DNA of 54,542 nucleotides. It comes from Peptococcaceae bacterium BICA1-8. Its GTDB lineage: Bacteria > Bacillota > Peptococcia > Peptococcales > BICA1-8. Location: assembly GCA_000802045.1 (NCBI GenBank), contig JUEF01000102.1, forward strand, positions 1 through 54,542. The letters run 5' to 3'. The stretch's first letter is position 1; each line of letters begins with the position of its first letter. The translations under genes were made by a program, and so were the position numbers. Below are positions 1-7,917 of the stretch, in pieces. The notes under the pieces are model-generated. The model searched no databases. It was not told the origin of the DNA and was given only the letters and a program-made list of their open reading frames with translations.

Positions 1-282
1 AGCAGAGATGATAGAATCAAAGCGCACTTTACCACCTGCTTTTTAGCACTGACTCTCTACAGATATTTAGAAAAAAGATTAAAAGAAGAATTCACAAGCA
101 CCGAAATTATTAGTCAGCTCCGGGGCATGAACTTTTATTCCGCTCCCGGCGAAGGATATATTCCTACTTACACCAGAACAGATTTTACGGATGCACTTCA
201 TGAAGCATTTGGTTTCCGAACGGATTATCAGATAGTAACTACAAAACAGATGAAAAAAATTTTTAAGGATACAAAAAAATAA
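1..282 (+). pseudogene. C-terminal end of an IS4-superfamily (IS1634-like) transposase, cut by the window edge
   Basis: The first 93 codons are open from base 1 to a TAA at 280-282. The translation contains RDDRIKAHFTTCFLALTLYR followed by a LEKRL segment, which is the typical C-terminal helix region of IS1634-type DDE transposases, where the last catalytic Glu lies just upstream. Because the 5' part lies outside the window I cannot tell whether the element is intact. Two small hairpins follow directly (282-301 and 313-350). No terminal inverted repeat of an IS could be recognised with confidence. Family assignment is from remembered conservation, not from a search. Confidence 0.7.
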
Positions 283-301
283 AAAAAGTACGCACTTTTT
301 T
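282..301 (+). terminator. AT-rich hairpin after the transposase
   Basis: The inverted repeat AAAAAAGT-ACGC-ACTTTTTT begins at the transposase stop codon. The stem is only 8 bp and AT-rich but ends in a T run, so it could act as a weak terminator or belong to the IS end. Confidence 0.4.
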
Positions 302-312
302 ACACATTAAAG

Positions 313-356
313 AAGTCTGGAATGCCCTGTTAATGCGGGTTTCCAGACTTTTCTTT
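313..356 (+). terminator. Rho-independent terminator downstream of the transposase
   Basis: The 10-bp perfect stem AAGTCTGGAA (313-322) / TTCCAGACTT (341-350) carries inner GCCC/GGG pairing and is followed by a T-rich tract (349-359). It separates the transposase remnant from the uxaA operon. Confidence 0.65.
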
Positions 357-505
357 TTCACAACTGTCAAAGACAGGTTTATATAACAGCTATTAGTATT
401 AAGTATACAAATATCACATCCTCCCGTCAATATACAAAAAGGCTTTTTGAAAATTAATTTAAACTTTTTATTTTTTGGGGAAGGATAATTTTAAAAGACA
501 GAGAA

Positions 506-528
506 TATATAAAAAGTGGTCATACCAC
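506..528 (+). promoter_or_regulatory. GntR/FadR-type operator next to a putative -10 box, upstream of the uxaA-tct-larA operon
   Basis: GTGGTCATACCAC at 516-528 is a perfect 13-bp palindrome of the TGGT-N3-ACCA type bound by FadR-subfamily (FCD-domain) GntR regulators. A TATATA element at 506-511 lies 4 bases upstream, so a bound repressor would cover the transcription start. The matching -35 is not convincing. The operator lies 67 bases ahead of the first start codon. No GntR regulator gene is in the window, so the regulator must be encoded elsewhere. Confidence 0.55.
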
Positions 529-594
529 CGACCTCATAACAAGGGTCAGGTATTATATATCAATTCAAATTCTATTTCTAAGGAGGTTTTTTTA

Positions 595-918
595 ATGGCA
601 GTAAAAGTTGCTTATGTTGTTGATGAGGCTAAAGATAATGTTGCTACTATCCTCTCCAACGACATCAAAAAAGGAATGACTATCCCCGTAACCTTTGATG
701 GTCAAGAACAACAAATCACCGTTAGTGCTGATATCCTCTATGGTCACAAAGTGGCTATCAGACCTATTACAAAGGGTGGAACTATTTTGAAGTATGGTTT
801 AAGTATTGGCGATGCTATGGTTGATATCGCAGTTGGTGAGCATGTCCATATTCACAATATCGAGCCTGTAAGGGGTCGTGGTGATCTACATGCTGACAAG
901 AAAGGAAGTGCATTCTAA
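595..918 (+). CDS. UxaA-type hydro-lyase, small SAF-domain subunit
   Basis: A 107-residue protein that starts at the ATG at 595 behind AAGGAGG (580-586); the upstream in-frame extension has no ribosome-binding site. It matches the N-terminal SAF domain of altronate/galactarate dehydratases, with the GHKVAIRPI and KYGLSIG segments typical of this family. Together with the next gene (389 residues) it adds up to about the length of the single-chain E. coli altronate dehydratase, so the enzyme is split into two subunits. The same split layout is found in (R)-sulfolactate sulfo-lyase (SuyA/SuyB), so the substrate may be a sugar acid or another 2-hydroxy acid. It is the first gene of the operon with the tct and larA genes. 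Confidence 0.85.
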   Translation: MAVKVAYVVDEAKDNVATILSNDIKKGMTIPVTFDGQEQQITVSADILYGHKVAIRPITKGGTILKYGLSIGDAMVDIAVGEHVHIHNIEPVRGRGDLHADKKGSAF

Positions 919-919
919 G

Positions 920-2089
920 ATGGGTAAATGGTATGGTTACCGTCGTCCGGACGGTCAAGTAGGTTGTCGTAATTACACTTTAGTTCTTTCTGCTACTGTT
1001 TATGCTAACAGTACTGTAGAAAGGGTTGCAAACACTATTTATGGTGCTATCCCCATAACACATCATTTAGGACGCTGCCAAACGAAGTCTGACTTAAAAA
1101 TGACTTTTGACGTGCTTTGTGGTATGGCGAAAAACCCCAATGTCGGTGGTGTTGTAATTGTTGACCATTTCCGTGAAGATTTATGTAATATTGATGAAAT
1201 GGCCGAAGAAATTTCTAAATCCGGTAAACTAATCGAAACGGTTAACATCAGAGATGTTGGTGGTGCTATCAATGGTACTGCTGATGCTACTAGAAAAGCT
1301 ATGTATATGACTAGAGAATTATCCACCTATCAAAGGGAAGAAGTAGATATCAGTGAATTCCTCTTTGGCTTAAACTGTGGTACCTCTGACACTACCTCCG
1401 GTATTGCTTCCAACCCTGCTTTAGGCTTCTGCTCTGACAGAATTGTCAAAGAAGGCGGGCGCTCTATTTTAGCTGAATTCCCTGAGTTAATGGGAGCAGA
1501 GCCTTGGTTAAAGGCTAAAGCTATCAATGAAGAAGTAGCTAGAAAAATTGACTCTGAAATCGATGCTTATGAACAAAGGATCTATGCTACCGGCGAAGAT
1601 ATCCGTGGTTCACAGCCAACTGGTGATAATATTGCTGGTGGTATCAGTACTATTGAAGAAAAATCTTTAGGCGGTGCCAAGAAGAGTGGCTCCGCACCTA
1701 TTCAAGATGTAATAGGTTATGCCCGAGTTCCTGGCAAAGCACCAGGTGTATATATGATGAATACTCCTGGTCATGGCGCAGAGTCCATCACAGGTATCGC
1801 TGCAGCAGGTTCTCAGTTAATGGTATTCTCTACTGGCGGCGGACACACTATCAGTCATCCTATCATGCCTACAATAAAAATTACCGGCAACATTAACTCC
1901 TGGCAGCGGATGAACGATACTGTTGATCTAGACCTTTCTGGTATCTTAGCTGGAACCATGAGCTTAGAAGAAGCTGGCGATGTAATTTACAATGAAGTCG
2001 TTGCTACCTTAAACGGCAAAATGACTAAAGCTGATATTCTTTTAGAAAGAACTGGTTTTGCTATCCACAGAGTTGGTTTAAGTATCTAA
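920..2089 (+). CDS. UxaA-type hydro-lyase, large catalytic subunit
   Basis: A 389-residue protein starting at ATG 920, one base after the stop of the small subunit, with AAAGGAAG at 901-908 as ribosome-binding site. It corresponds to the C-terminal catalytic part of the altronate/D-galactarate dehydratase family: GYRRPDGQVGCRNYTL near the start, GSQPTGDNIAGG in the middle, and MNTPGHGAESITGIAAAGSQ plus a Ser/Gly-rich STGGGHT segment in the C-terminal third. These enzymes are Fe(II)-dependent and remove water (or sulfite, in SuyB) from a 2-hydroxy acid to give a 2-keto acid. Co-transcription with a tripartite transporter and a LarA homologue suggests catabolism of an imported hydroxy acid. The exact substrate cannot be read from sequence. 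Confidence 0.85.
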   Translation: MGKWYGYRRPDGQVGCRNYTLVLSATVYANSTVERVANTIYGAIPITHHLGRCQTKSDLKMTFDVLCGMAKNPNVGGVVIVDHFREDLCNIDEMAEEISKSGKLIETVNIRDVGGAINGTADATRKAMYMTRELSTYQREEVDISEFLFGLNCGTSDTTSGIASNPALGFCSDRIVKEGGRSILAEFPELMGAEPWLKAKAINEEVARKIDSEIDAYEQRIYATGEDIRGSQPTGDNIAGGISTIEEKSLGGAKKSGSAPIQDVIGYARVPGKAPGVYMMNTPGHGAESITGIAAAGSQLMVFSTGGGHTISHPIMPTIKITGNINSWQRMNDTVDLDLSGILAGTMSLEEAGDVIYNEVVATLNGKMTKADILLERTGFAIHRVGLSI

Positions 2090-2170
2090 TTTTAATGGTA
2101 CCTAAAACTAATCTAAAAGGTAAAGGGTACTGCTAAAAAAACATAAAATAAATTAATCAGGAGGATGAAA

Positions 2171-3169
2171 ATGAACAAAAAATTAATTGCTGTATTATTA
2201 ATTATTGGTTTCCTTTTAACTTTAGGATTGACTGGATGCCAAAAAGCGGAAGAGAAACAGGATGGTGGCAAAACTGAAGAAAAGTATCCCTCCCAAGATA
2301 TAACCGTAATAATTCCATTTACAGCTGGTGGGGCTAGTGATGTACAAGCTAGAATTGTTGAAAAGTATTTCAAAGAAGAGTTTGGCGTAAATATGATTAT
2401 AACTTATAAAGAAGGTGCTGGTGGAGAGGTTGGATTTACTGAGCTTGCAAAATCAAAGACTGATGGATATGTAATCGGTGGCTTAAACGTTCCACATATT
2501 ATTTTGCAACCATTAGCCCGGGAAACAGAGTTTAATATTGATAGTTTTGCATATATTGGCCAAATGGTTAATGATCCACAATTAGTAGCTGTACTGAAAG
2601 ACAGTAAATATAATACACTTCAAGAACTAATTGATGATGCAAAAGCAAACCCTGGTCGAATTACTTTAGGTAATGTCGGTACTTTTAGTGGTCATCATAT
2701 AGCTTCCTTGAACTTTATGAATCTAACTGGAACTGAATTTACGTTGATACCTTATAAGGGTTCTGCAGACCAAATTGTTGCATTACAAGGTGGACATGTT
2801 AATGCAATTATGGGGAACTTAAATGATGTTATGCGTGATATGGATAAATATAAAATTTTAGGCATAACAACCGATGAGAGACATTACTTAGCACCTGAGG
2901 TTCCTACATTTAAAGAATTAGGTCTTGACATGACTCAAGGTATTACCAGATTATTCGCAGCACCAAAAGATATTGATCCTGCAAGACTAGCCCGTTTAAA
3001 AGAAGGATTTGAAAAAATCGCCAAAAATCCTGAGTACCTGAAGGATATGGAGAAAATTGGACAACCTGAGGAATGGAAAGATGGCGAAAAAGTATATGCA
3101 GATTTAAAAAAGGAAGTTGAAACTGCAACTAAATTATTAGAAGAATATGATTTACTAGACAAAAAATAA
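2171..3169 (+). CDS. tctC: Tripartite tricarboxylate transporter substrate-binding lipoprotein (TctC/Bug family)
   Basis: A 332-residue extracytoplasmic binding protein. It starts at ATG 2171, seven bases after CAGGAGG; the ATG at 2165 overlaps that site. A signal peptide ends in the lipobox LTGC, so it is a lipoprotein anchored outside the membrane. The mature part opens with YPSQDITVIIPFTAGGASD, the classic Bug/TctC N-terminus, and holds the conserved LTGTEFTLIPYKGSADQIVA region. It delivers a carboxylate (often a di-/tricarboxylate or sugar acid) to TctAB. A strong hairpin follows the gene, fitting higher expression than tctA. Confidence 0.92.
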   Translation: MNKKLIAVLLIIGFLLTLGLTGCQKAEEKQDGGKTEEKYPSQDITVIIPFTAGGASDVQARIVEKYFKEEFGVNMIITYKEGAGGEVGFTELAKSKTDGYVIGGLNVPHIILQPLARETEFNIDSFAYIGQMVNDPQLVAVLKDSKYNTLQELIDDAKANPGRITLGNVGTFSGHHIASLNFMNLTGTEFTLIPYKGSADQIVALQGGHVNAIMGNLNDVMRDMDKYKILGITTDERHYLAPEVPTFKELGLDMTQGITRLFAAPKDIDPARLARLKEGFEKIAKNPEYLKDMEKIGQPEEWKDGEKVYADLKKEVETATKLLEEYDLLDKK

Positions 3170-3176
3170 TAGCTTA

Positions 3177-3213
3177 TTTTAAAACCGGGAGGGTACTCCT
3201 CCCGGTTTTAAAA
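3177..3213 (+). terminator. Intercistronic hairpin between tctC and tctA (partial terminator or mRNA stabiliser)
   Basis: A perfect 16-bp stem (3177-3192 with 3198-3213; core AACCGGGAGG/CCTCCCGGTT) with a 5-base loop. No long T run follows, and the tctA ribosome-binding site begins three bases later. It likely protects the tctC message or attenuates tctAB, giving an excess of binding protein. Confidence 0.7.
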
Positions 3214-3230
3214 CTAAGGAGGGTCAAGAA

Positions 3231-4742
3231 TTGTTAGCAGATTTCTTTATTGGTTTTCAAAATGCTTTACATCCAATGAATATTTTAATTATGAGTTTGG
3301 CCCTTGCTGGAGGAATTGCTATTGGAACTCTCCCAGGATTATCAGCTACTATGGGAGTTGCCTTGCTAGTGCCGCTAACTTTTGGTATGGATCCTGCTAC
3401 TGGTCTTTTAATGTTAGGTGCTATGTATACCGGAGCAATTTATGGTGGTGCTAACTCAGCTATTTTAATAAATACTCCAGGAACTCCATCGGCTGTTTGT
3501 ACAACCTTTGATGGCTACCCTCTTACTAAACAGGGAAAAGCTGACGAAGCTTTATTTACTGCATTAGTGAGTTCTGTTATTGGGGGTATTATTGGTACTA
3601 TTTTTCTATTAGTAGCTACTCAACCATTAGCTTTAGTTTCCTTAAAATTTGGATCACCCGAATATTTTTGGATGGCAATTTTCGGTTTAACTATTATTAG
3701 TTCCTTATCTGAAGGAAATATGATTAAGGGTCTTTTAGGCGGAGTATTGGGCCTTTTACTAGCCACCATTGGAATTGACCCAGTAACAGGTCATTCAAGG
3801 TTTATTTTTGATTACCGCCCTTTAATTGGAGGTATTACCTTAATTCCGGCAATGATTGGATTTTTCTCTTTTGCTCAGGTGTTAACCTTAGTTGACGAAA
3901 ATCAAAAATATCTTGCTGAATACTCACCAAATAAAGGGGTTATTGGTAAAGTGTTTGGTCATATGTTGAAATTTTCCAAGAAAAACTTATTAAGATCATC
4001 CCTTATAGGAACCTTTGTTGGTATACTTCCTGGTGCAGGTGGAAATGTAGCTTCCTTTGTCGCCTATAATGAAGCTAAACGGTGGTCTAAAAACCCTGAA
4101 ACCTTTGGTAAAGGTGAAATTGAGGGCGTAGTGGCTAGTGAGTCATCTAATAATGCTACTGTTAGTTCTTCTTTAATTCCACTCTTATCTCTAGGAATTC
4201 CCGGAAGTCCAGTAGCTGCAGTATTATTAGGTGGGTTACTTATTCATGGTCTACAGCCTGGTGCAAAGCTATTTATTCAAACTGGTGATATTGCTTACAC
4301 ATTTATTATTGGATTAATTGTAGCCAATCTTTTAATGTTATTTATTGGTTTTTTAGGTATGCGGCTTTTTGCCCAAGTATTAAACGTTCCTTCTCATTAT
4401 ATTGCCACAATTGTAATTGTTCTTTCGGTTATTGGAAGTTATGCTATAAGAAATAATTTATTTGATATAGTCATAATGATTGTTTGTGGGATAGTAGGTT
4501 TTATAACTCTAAAAGTAGGCTTTGAACCTGGCCCCCTTGTTTTAGGGTTAATTTTGGGAACCCTTGCCGAAGAAGGTTTTTCATTATCCTTGTTAATGGC
4601 TAAAGCATCGGGCTCAATGTTTGGTACCTTTGTAGCCAGACCTATTAGTGCCTTTCTAATCTTTATGTGTATAATGGCTATTGTTTCACCCATTTATGTT
4701 CGTGTAAAAAAATCCCGTAAAAATAAATTAGAAAATGCGTAA
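3231..4742 (+). CDS. tctA: Tripartite tricarboxylate transporter large permease TctA
   Basis: A 503-residue integral membrane protein with about 11-12 hydrophobic segments, the usual TctA length. It starts with TTG at 3231, seven bases after AAGGAGGG. Hallmark TctA segments are visible: GTLPGLSATMGVALLVPLTF near the N-terminus, GGANSAILINTPGTPSAVCT, and the second half-repeat FVGILPGAGGNVASFVAYNE. It is the sodium- or proton-driven translocation channel that works with TctC and TctB. Confidence 0.93.
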   Translation: MLADFFIGFQNALHPMNILIMSLALAGGIAIGTLPGLSATMGVALLVPLTFGMDPATGLLMLGAMYTGAIYGGANSAILINTPGTPSAVCTTFDGYPLTKQGKADEALFTALVSSVIGGIIGTIFLLVATQPLALVSLKFGSPEYFWMAIFGLTIISSLSEGNMIKGLLGGVLGLLLATIGIDPVTGHSRFIFDYRPLIGGITLIPAMIGFFSFAQVLTLVDENQKYLAEYSPNKGVIGKVFGHMLKFSKKNLLRSSLIGTFVGILPGAGGNVASFVAYNEAKRWSKNPETFGKGEIEGVVASESSNNATVSSSLIPLLSLGIPGSPVAAVLLGGLLIHGLQPGAKLFIQTGDIAYTFIIGLIVANLLMLFIGFLGMRLFAQVLNVPSHYIATIVIVLSVIGSYAIRNNLFDIVIMIVCGIVGFITLKVGFEPGPLVLGLILGTLAEEGFSLSLLMAKASGSMFGTFVARPISAFLIFMCIMAIVSPIYVRVKKSRKNKLENA

Positions 4743-4756
4743 GGAGTGGATAAATT

Positions 4757-5212
4757 ATGTCTATGCGTAAAATTAACTATATAATATCTACCCTTATTTT
4801 AGCCCTCTGTTATTTCTTTTGGAATGATGCAGCAGGAATTAGACCACCTGCTCATATTTATCCCCAAACAGTTATTGCCGTCACAGCATTTTTAGCATTT
4901 GCTCTACTTATTCAATCAATATTTTTTCCAAAAGCATTGATCCAAGGAAAACCCTTTGAAGGGACAAAATATAGTAGAGTTATAACCTCAATTATTGCCA
5001 CCATAGTTTATTACTTTGTTCTTAAAGCTATTGGATTTTATGTCTCCAGTTTCTTTTTTATAATTATTCTCACTTGGCTTTTAGGGGATAGGAGAGTAGG
5101 ATTAAAGATCTTTGCAAAATTAGGGATTTTAGGTATAGTAGTAATGGGGTTAGTTTATGCTGCCTTTAAAATATTCTTAAAGGTCCCAACCCCGCCGGGA
5201 ATACTATTCTAA
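4757..5212 (+). CDS. tctB: Tripartite tricarboxylate transporter small permease TctB
   Basis: A 151-residue membrane protein with four predicted transmembrane segments (about residues 7-25, 36-55, 76-98 and 120-140). The start at 4757 follows AAGGAGTGG by eight bases. Sequence is poorly conserved, as usual for TctB; the assignment rests on size, topology and its position 14 bases behind tctA. Confidence 0.88.
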   Translation: MSMRKINYIISTLILALCYFFWNDAAGIRPPAHIYPQTVIAVTAFLAFALLIQSIFFPKALIQGKPFEGTKYSRVITSIIATIVYYFVLKAIGFYVSSFFFIIILTWLLGDRRVGLKIFAKLGILGIVVMGLVYAAFKIFLKVPTPPGILF

Positions 5213-5233
5213 AATTAAGAAGGTGTTTTTCTT

Positions 5234-6487
5234 ATGAATCAAGTAAGACTACCGTATGGAAAAAATTATATTACTGGTCAGATGCCCTTTCCATATGAAA
5301 ATTTATCTATTTCCGAAGAAGCTGTTGTGCATTCAAGTAGTGATGAAATTATTCACGCACTTAAAAACCCGATTGGAGCTTCCTTATCCAACCTAAAAGG
5401 TGCCAATAATGTTGTAATAGTAACTAGCGATCTGACACGACCTGTTCCTAATATGCTTATTTTACCCCCTTTAATTGCTGAATTAGAGGCCATTGGCATA
5501 AAAAAGGAACAAATTACTTTATTAGTTGGAACAGGGCTGCATCGTGTTTCACCGAAAGAGGAATTTGTTGAATTATTTGGTGAACAATTAGTTAATCAAA
5601 TAAAAGTTATATCCCATGATGCATGGGATGAGGAAAGCTTGACTTATTTAGGAAAGTCTTCTCGCAATACACCAATAGTTATAAATAAACATTATATCGA
5701 AGCAGATGCAAAAATAGTTTTAGGTGTAATAGACCCCCATCAATTTGTTGGATTAAGCGGTGGTGCCAAAGGTGTTGTAATTGGATTGGGAGGGGAAAAA
5801 CTAGTTCAGGCAAACCATGCTATGCTAACCCACCCTCAAGCAACCTTAGGTAATTTAGAAGGCAATCCCGTTCGGGAGGATATCGACGAGATTGGTGAAA
5901 AAATTGGTATTGATTTCATAGTTAATGTTGTCTTAAATAGCAAAAAAGAAGTAGTAAAAGCCGTGGCTGGTCATTTTATTAAAGCTCACCAAGTTGGAGT
6001 TCTAGCCGCAAGAACAGCTTTGCAGGTTGAGTTAAATCAAACTGCTGACCTTGTAATAGCGGCTAGTGGAGGATTTCCTAAAGATGTAAATCTTTATCAA
6101 GCTCAAAAAGCTCTACTTCATGCAGCTATTGCCGTAAAAGATGGAGGAACTATAATACTAGCTGCTGAATGTTTAGAAGGAGTAGGGGAGGAACGTTTTA
6201 CAAATACTATGCAACTTGGCAAAAGTCCTCAAGAGATTATAGATAATTTTTCCAAGCAAGAGTTTAAGGTAGGGGCTCACAAAGCCTATTTATGGGGTAT
6301 TTCCTTAAAAAAGGCTAGAGTAATATTGGTAGCTGATGGAATAGACCAATCTACAGCTGAAATAATGCAGGTTGAAAAAGCTGAGACCTTACAACTTGCA
6401 ATTGATATGGTACTTGGGACTTTACCGGAAAATCCCAAAATTTATGTCATGCCCAAAGCACCTTCCACAATTCCCCTATTAAAATAG
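5234..6487 (+). CDS. LarA-family nickel-pincer-nucleotide racemase/epimerase
   Basis: A 417-residue LarA (lactate racemase family) protein. The residues that hold the nickel-pincer cofactor in L. plantarum LarA have clear counterparts: His103 (GTGLHR), His169 (DPHQF), the cofactor-linking Lys179 (SGGAKG) and His195 (NHAM). The enzyme should therefore racemise or epimerise a 2-hydroxy acid. Family members act on lactate, malate, phenyllactate, 2-hydroxyglutarate or sugar acids, so lactate should not be assumed. It is the last gene of the uxaA-tct operon, where it could convert an imported stereoisomer into the one used by the hydro-lyase. Cofactor genes larB, larC and larE are not in the window. 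Confidence 0.88.
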   Translation: MNQVRLPYGKNYITGQMPFPYENLSISEEAVVHSSSDEIIHALKNPIGASLSNLKGANNVVIVTSDLTRPVPNMLILPPLIAELEAIGIKKEQITLLVGTGLHRVSPKEEFVELFGEQLVNQIKVISHDAWDEESLTYLGKSSRNTPIVINKHYIEADAKIVLGVIDPHQFVGLSGGAKGVVIGLGGEKLVQANHAMLTHPQATLGNLEGNPVREDIDEIGEKIGIDFIVNVVLNSKKEVVKAVAGHFIKAHQVGVLAARTALQVELNQTADLVIAASGGFPKDVNLYQAQKALLHAAIAVKDGGTIILAAECLEGVGEERFTNTMQLGKSPQEIIDNFSKQEFKVGAHKAYLWGISLKKARVILVADGIDQSTAEIMQVEKAETLQLAIDMVLGTLPENPKIYVMPKAPSTIPLLK

Positions 6488-6493
6488 CTATAT

Positions 6494-6547
6494 AATATTA
6501 AACCCCCCAAAATTAACTAAAAGGTTAATTTTGGGGGGTTTAATATT
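6494..6547. terminator. Bidirectional terminator between larA and lexA
   Basis: A perfect 24-bp inverted repeat (6494-6517 with 6524-6547) with a 6-base loop and a core of six G:C pairs flanked by A/T tracts on both sides. It serves the + strand larA operon and the - strand lexA; the lexA stop codon lies at its edge. Confidence 0.9.
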
Positions 6548-7164
6548 TAGTGAATTTGTCTGTAAACACCGATAACTTTTCCCATAATTTGAGCGTCTCT
6601 AGAATAAATTGGTTCTAATGCATCATTTTCAGGTTGTAGTCTAATACAGTCTTTTTCTAAGAAGAACCTTTTTACCGTAGCCTCGGTTTCTATTAAAGCA
6701 ACTACTATTTCACCGTTTCTGGCAGTATTTTGTTGGCGTACAAGTACTAAATCGCCGTTTAAGATTCCTGCGTTTATCATGCTGTCACCGATGACACGCA
6801 GCATAAATACATGCTCTGATCTGACAATTTCCCAGGGTAGTGGGAACACATCTTCGATATTTTCTTCGGCAAGAATAGGAATTCCAGCTGCAACTTGCCC
6901 GAGAATGGGAACATTTATTATTTCTTTAGTAAGCTTATTACTTTGGGGTTCATTGTTAACTATTTCAATAGCCCTGGGTTTTGTAGGATCACGTCGTATG
7001 AAGCCTTTTTTCTCTAGTTGTAAAAGATGACCATGTACAGTAGAGCTTGAGTTTAAACCTACAGCCTCACCTATTTCCCGTACTGAGGGAGGATATCCTT
7101 TCGAACGCAGTTCTGATTTAATAAAACTCAATATTTCCATTTGTCTTGCTGATACATTAACCAT
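6547..7164 (-). CDS. lexA: LexA SOS repressor
   Basis: A 205-residue LexA with the start at 7164 (MVNVSARQ), five bases after GGAGG; a 4-codon longer start would overlap that site. An N-terminal winged helix (about 1-70, [20 protein letters not shown]) is followed by the autoproteolysis domain: cleavage site Ala93-Gly94 (QVAAGIP), catalytic Ser128 (GDSMI) and Lys165 (TVKRF). It represses DNA-damage genes until RecA filaments trigger self-cleavage. It autoregulates through the SOS boxes in the shared divergent promoter region with the yneA-like gene. Confidence 0.97.
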   Translation of the reverse strand: MVNVSARQMEILSFIKSELRSKGYPPSVREIGEAVGLNSSSTVHGHLLQLEKKGFIRRDPTKPRAIEIVNNEPQSNKLTKEIINVPILGQVAAGIPILAEENIEDVFPLPWEIVRSEHVFMLRVIGDSMINAGILNGDLVLVRQQNTARNGEIVVALIETEATVKRFFLEKDCIRLQPENDALEPIYSRDAQIMGKVIGVYRQIH

Positions 7165-7217
7165 AAGAACCTCCACATATGTTATAAATCTAATTTATTA
7201 AATTAATTATTTAAATA

Positions 7218-7257
7218 ATTATAACATATGATATCAAACAGTGCAAACAAGTGTTCG
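7218..7257 (-). promoter_or_regulatory. lexA promoter with overlapping SOS box 1
   Basis: On the - strand the sequence reads TTGCAC (7246-7241), 17 bases, TATAAT (7223-7218), a near-consensus sigma-A promoter. A LexA box CAAACAAGTGTTCG (7244-7257; consensus CGAAC-N4-GTTCG, one mismatch) overlaps the -35 element, which explains autorepression. Confidence 0.85.
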
Positions 7258-7267
7258 AAAAAAAGTA

Positions 7268-7317
7268 TTGACCAAGAACAAATGTTCGTGTTAATATAGT
7301 AACAGAACACTTGTTTG
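7268..7317 (+). promoter_or_regulatory. yneA-like gene promoter with SOS boxes 2 and 3
   Basis: TTGACC (7268-7273) and TTAATA (7291-7296) are 17 bases apart. LexA box 2, AGAACAAATGTTCG (7275-7288), fills the spacer, and box 3, AGAACACTTGTTTG (7304-7317), lies at the start of the transcript just before the ribosome-binding site GGAGG (7317-7321). Two boxes predict tight SOS control of the downstream gene. Confidence 0.85.
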
Positions 7318-7330
7318 GAGGTTGATGATA

Positions 7331-7630
7331 ATGACTAATAAAAAAAAGTTAAATTGGAAAAAAGGTTTATTTAAAACAAGCTTTATACTTTGTATTATAT
7401 TTATTATTACATTAGGCATAGGCTTAGTAACCAGCAGTGCCAATTCTGATAAAGATTTAGAGTTAATTAAAGTAATTGTTAAACCTGGTGATAGTCTTTG
7501 GTTATTGGCAGAAAAATACGATAACAATAAAATGGATCTAAGAAAATTAATATACAATATTAAAAATATTAATAATATCGGAGACACTATATACCCAGGA
7601 CAAATTATTGAAATACCTTTATATAAATAA
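7331..7630 (+). CDS. yneA: YneA-like SOS cell-division suppressor (one TM segment plus LysM)
   Basis: A 99-residue protein with the preferred start at ATG 7331, nine bases after GGAGG; in-frame ATG 7325 and TTG 7322 are too close to it. A basic N-terminus is followed by one transmembrane helix (about 16-36) and an extracellular LysM domain (about 48-98, VKPGDSLWLLAEKY and YPGQIIEIP). This architecture, the divergent position beside lexA and the SOS boxes match B. subtilis yneA, which delays division after DNA damage. The symbol is assigned from synteny and architecture; sequence similarity of YneA proteins is low. Confidence 0.82.
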   Translation: MTNKKKLNWKKGLFKTSFILCIIFIITLGIGLVTSSANSDKDLELIKVIVKPGDSLWLLAEKYDNNKMDLRKLIYNIKNINNIGDTIYPGQIIEIPLYK

Positions 7631-7665
7631 AGAGTAGTTAAACCCCTTTATTTATTTTTTTTGGG

Positions 7666-7671
7666 TATAAT
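7666..7671 (+). promoter_or_regulatory. Putative -10 box for the Cys-rich gene
   Basis: TATAAT at 7666-7671 lies 34 bases before the ATG at 7706. No good -35 is seen 16-18 bases upstream. The flanks 7643-7652 and 7689-7698 are complementary (CCCCTTTATT/AATAAAGGGG), so the leader may fold. Confidence 0.35.
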
Positions 7672-7705
7672 AAATGTTAGAATAAATTAATAAAGGGGCC
7701 TAATA

Positions 7706-7879
7706 ATGAATAATAACTTCTGTGTTCTAAACGAGGATAAACTATGTAATGGATGTCAGGAGTGCTTAATGTGTGATCTTAATTCTGCAAAAATCTGTGA
7801 TAATTGCTGTTCTTGTTTAGAACCTAATACAAAAGATTACGAAACAATACTCGTGGATTTTGAAGATGAAAAATTATAA
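7706..7879 (+). CDS. Small Cys-rich putative metal-binding protein (57 aa)
   Basis: An ORF of 57 residues with a G-rich site TAAAGGGG (7691-7698) ahead of ATG 7706. It holds nine cysteines in residues 6-37, arranged as C-x7-C-x2-C-x2-C-x2-C-x7-C-x2-C-C-x-C, then an acidic tail. The spacing suggests binding of zinc or an Fe-S cluster. There is no signal peptide, so it should be cytoplasmic. It follows the yneA-like gene by 75 bases but has no visible SOS box of its own. I recall short Cys-rich proteins of this kind in other Clostridia but assign no function. Confidence 0.7.
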   Translation: MNNNFCVLNEDKLCNGCQECLMCDLNSAKICDNCCSCLEPNTKDYETILVDFEDEKL

Positions 7880-7894
7880 AAGGATTTACTCATT

Positions 7895-7917
7895 AATTTA
7901 CTCGTTAAATTTTTTTT
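7895..7917 (+). terminator. Weak terminator after the Cys-rich gene
   Basis: AATTTA-CTCGT-TAAATT (7895-7911) followed by a run of eight Ts. The stem is all A:T, so efficiency is doubtful, but position and T run fit. Confidence 0.45.

Noticed and set aside
5234-6487. Calling the LarA homologue a lactate racemase
   Set aside because: The cofactor residues are conserved in the whole family, whose members have many substrates; the operon context does not suggest lactate.
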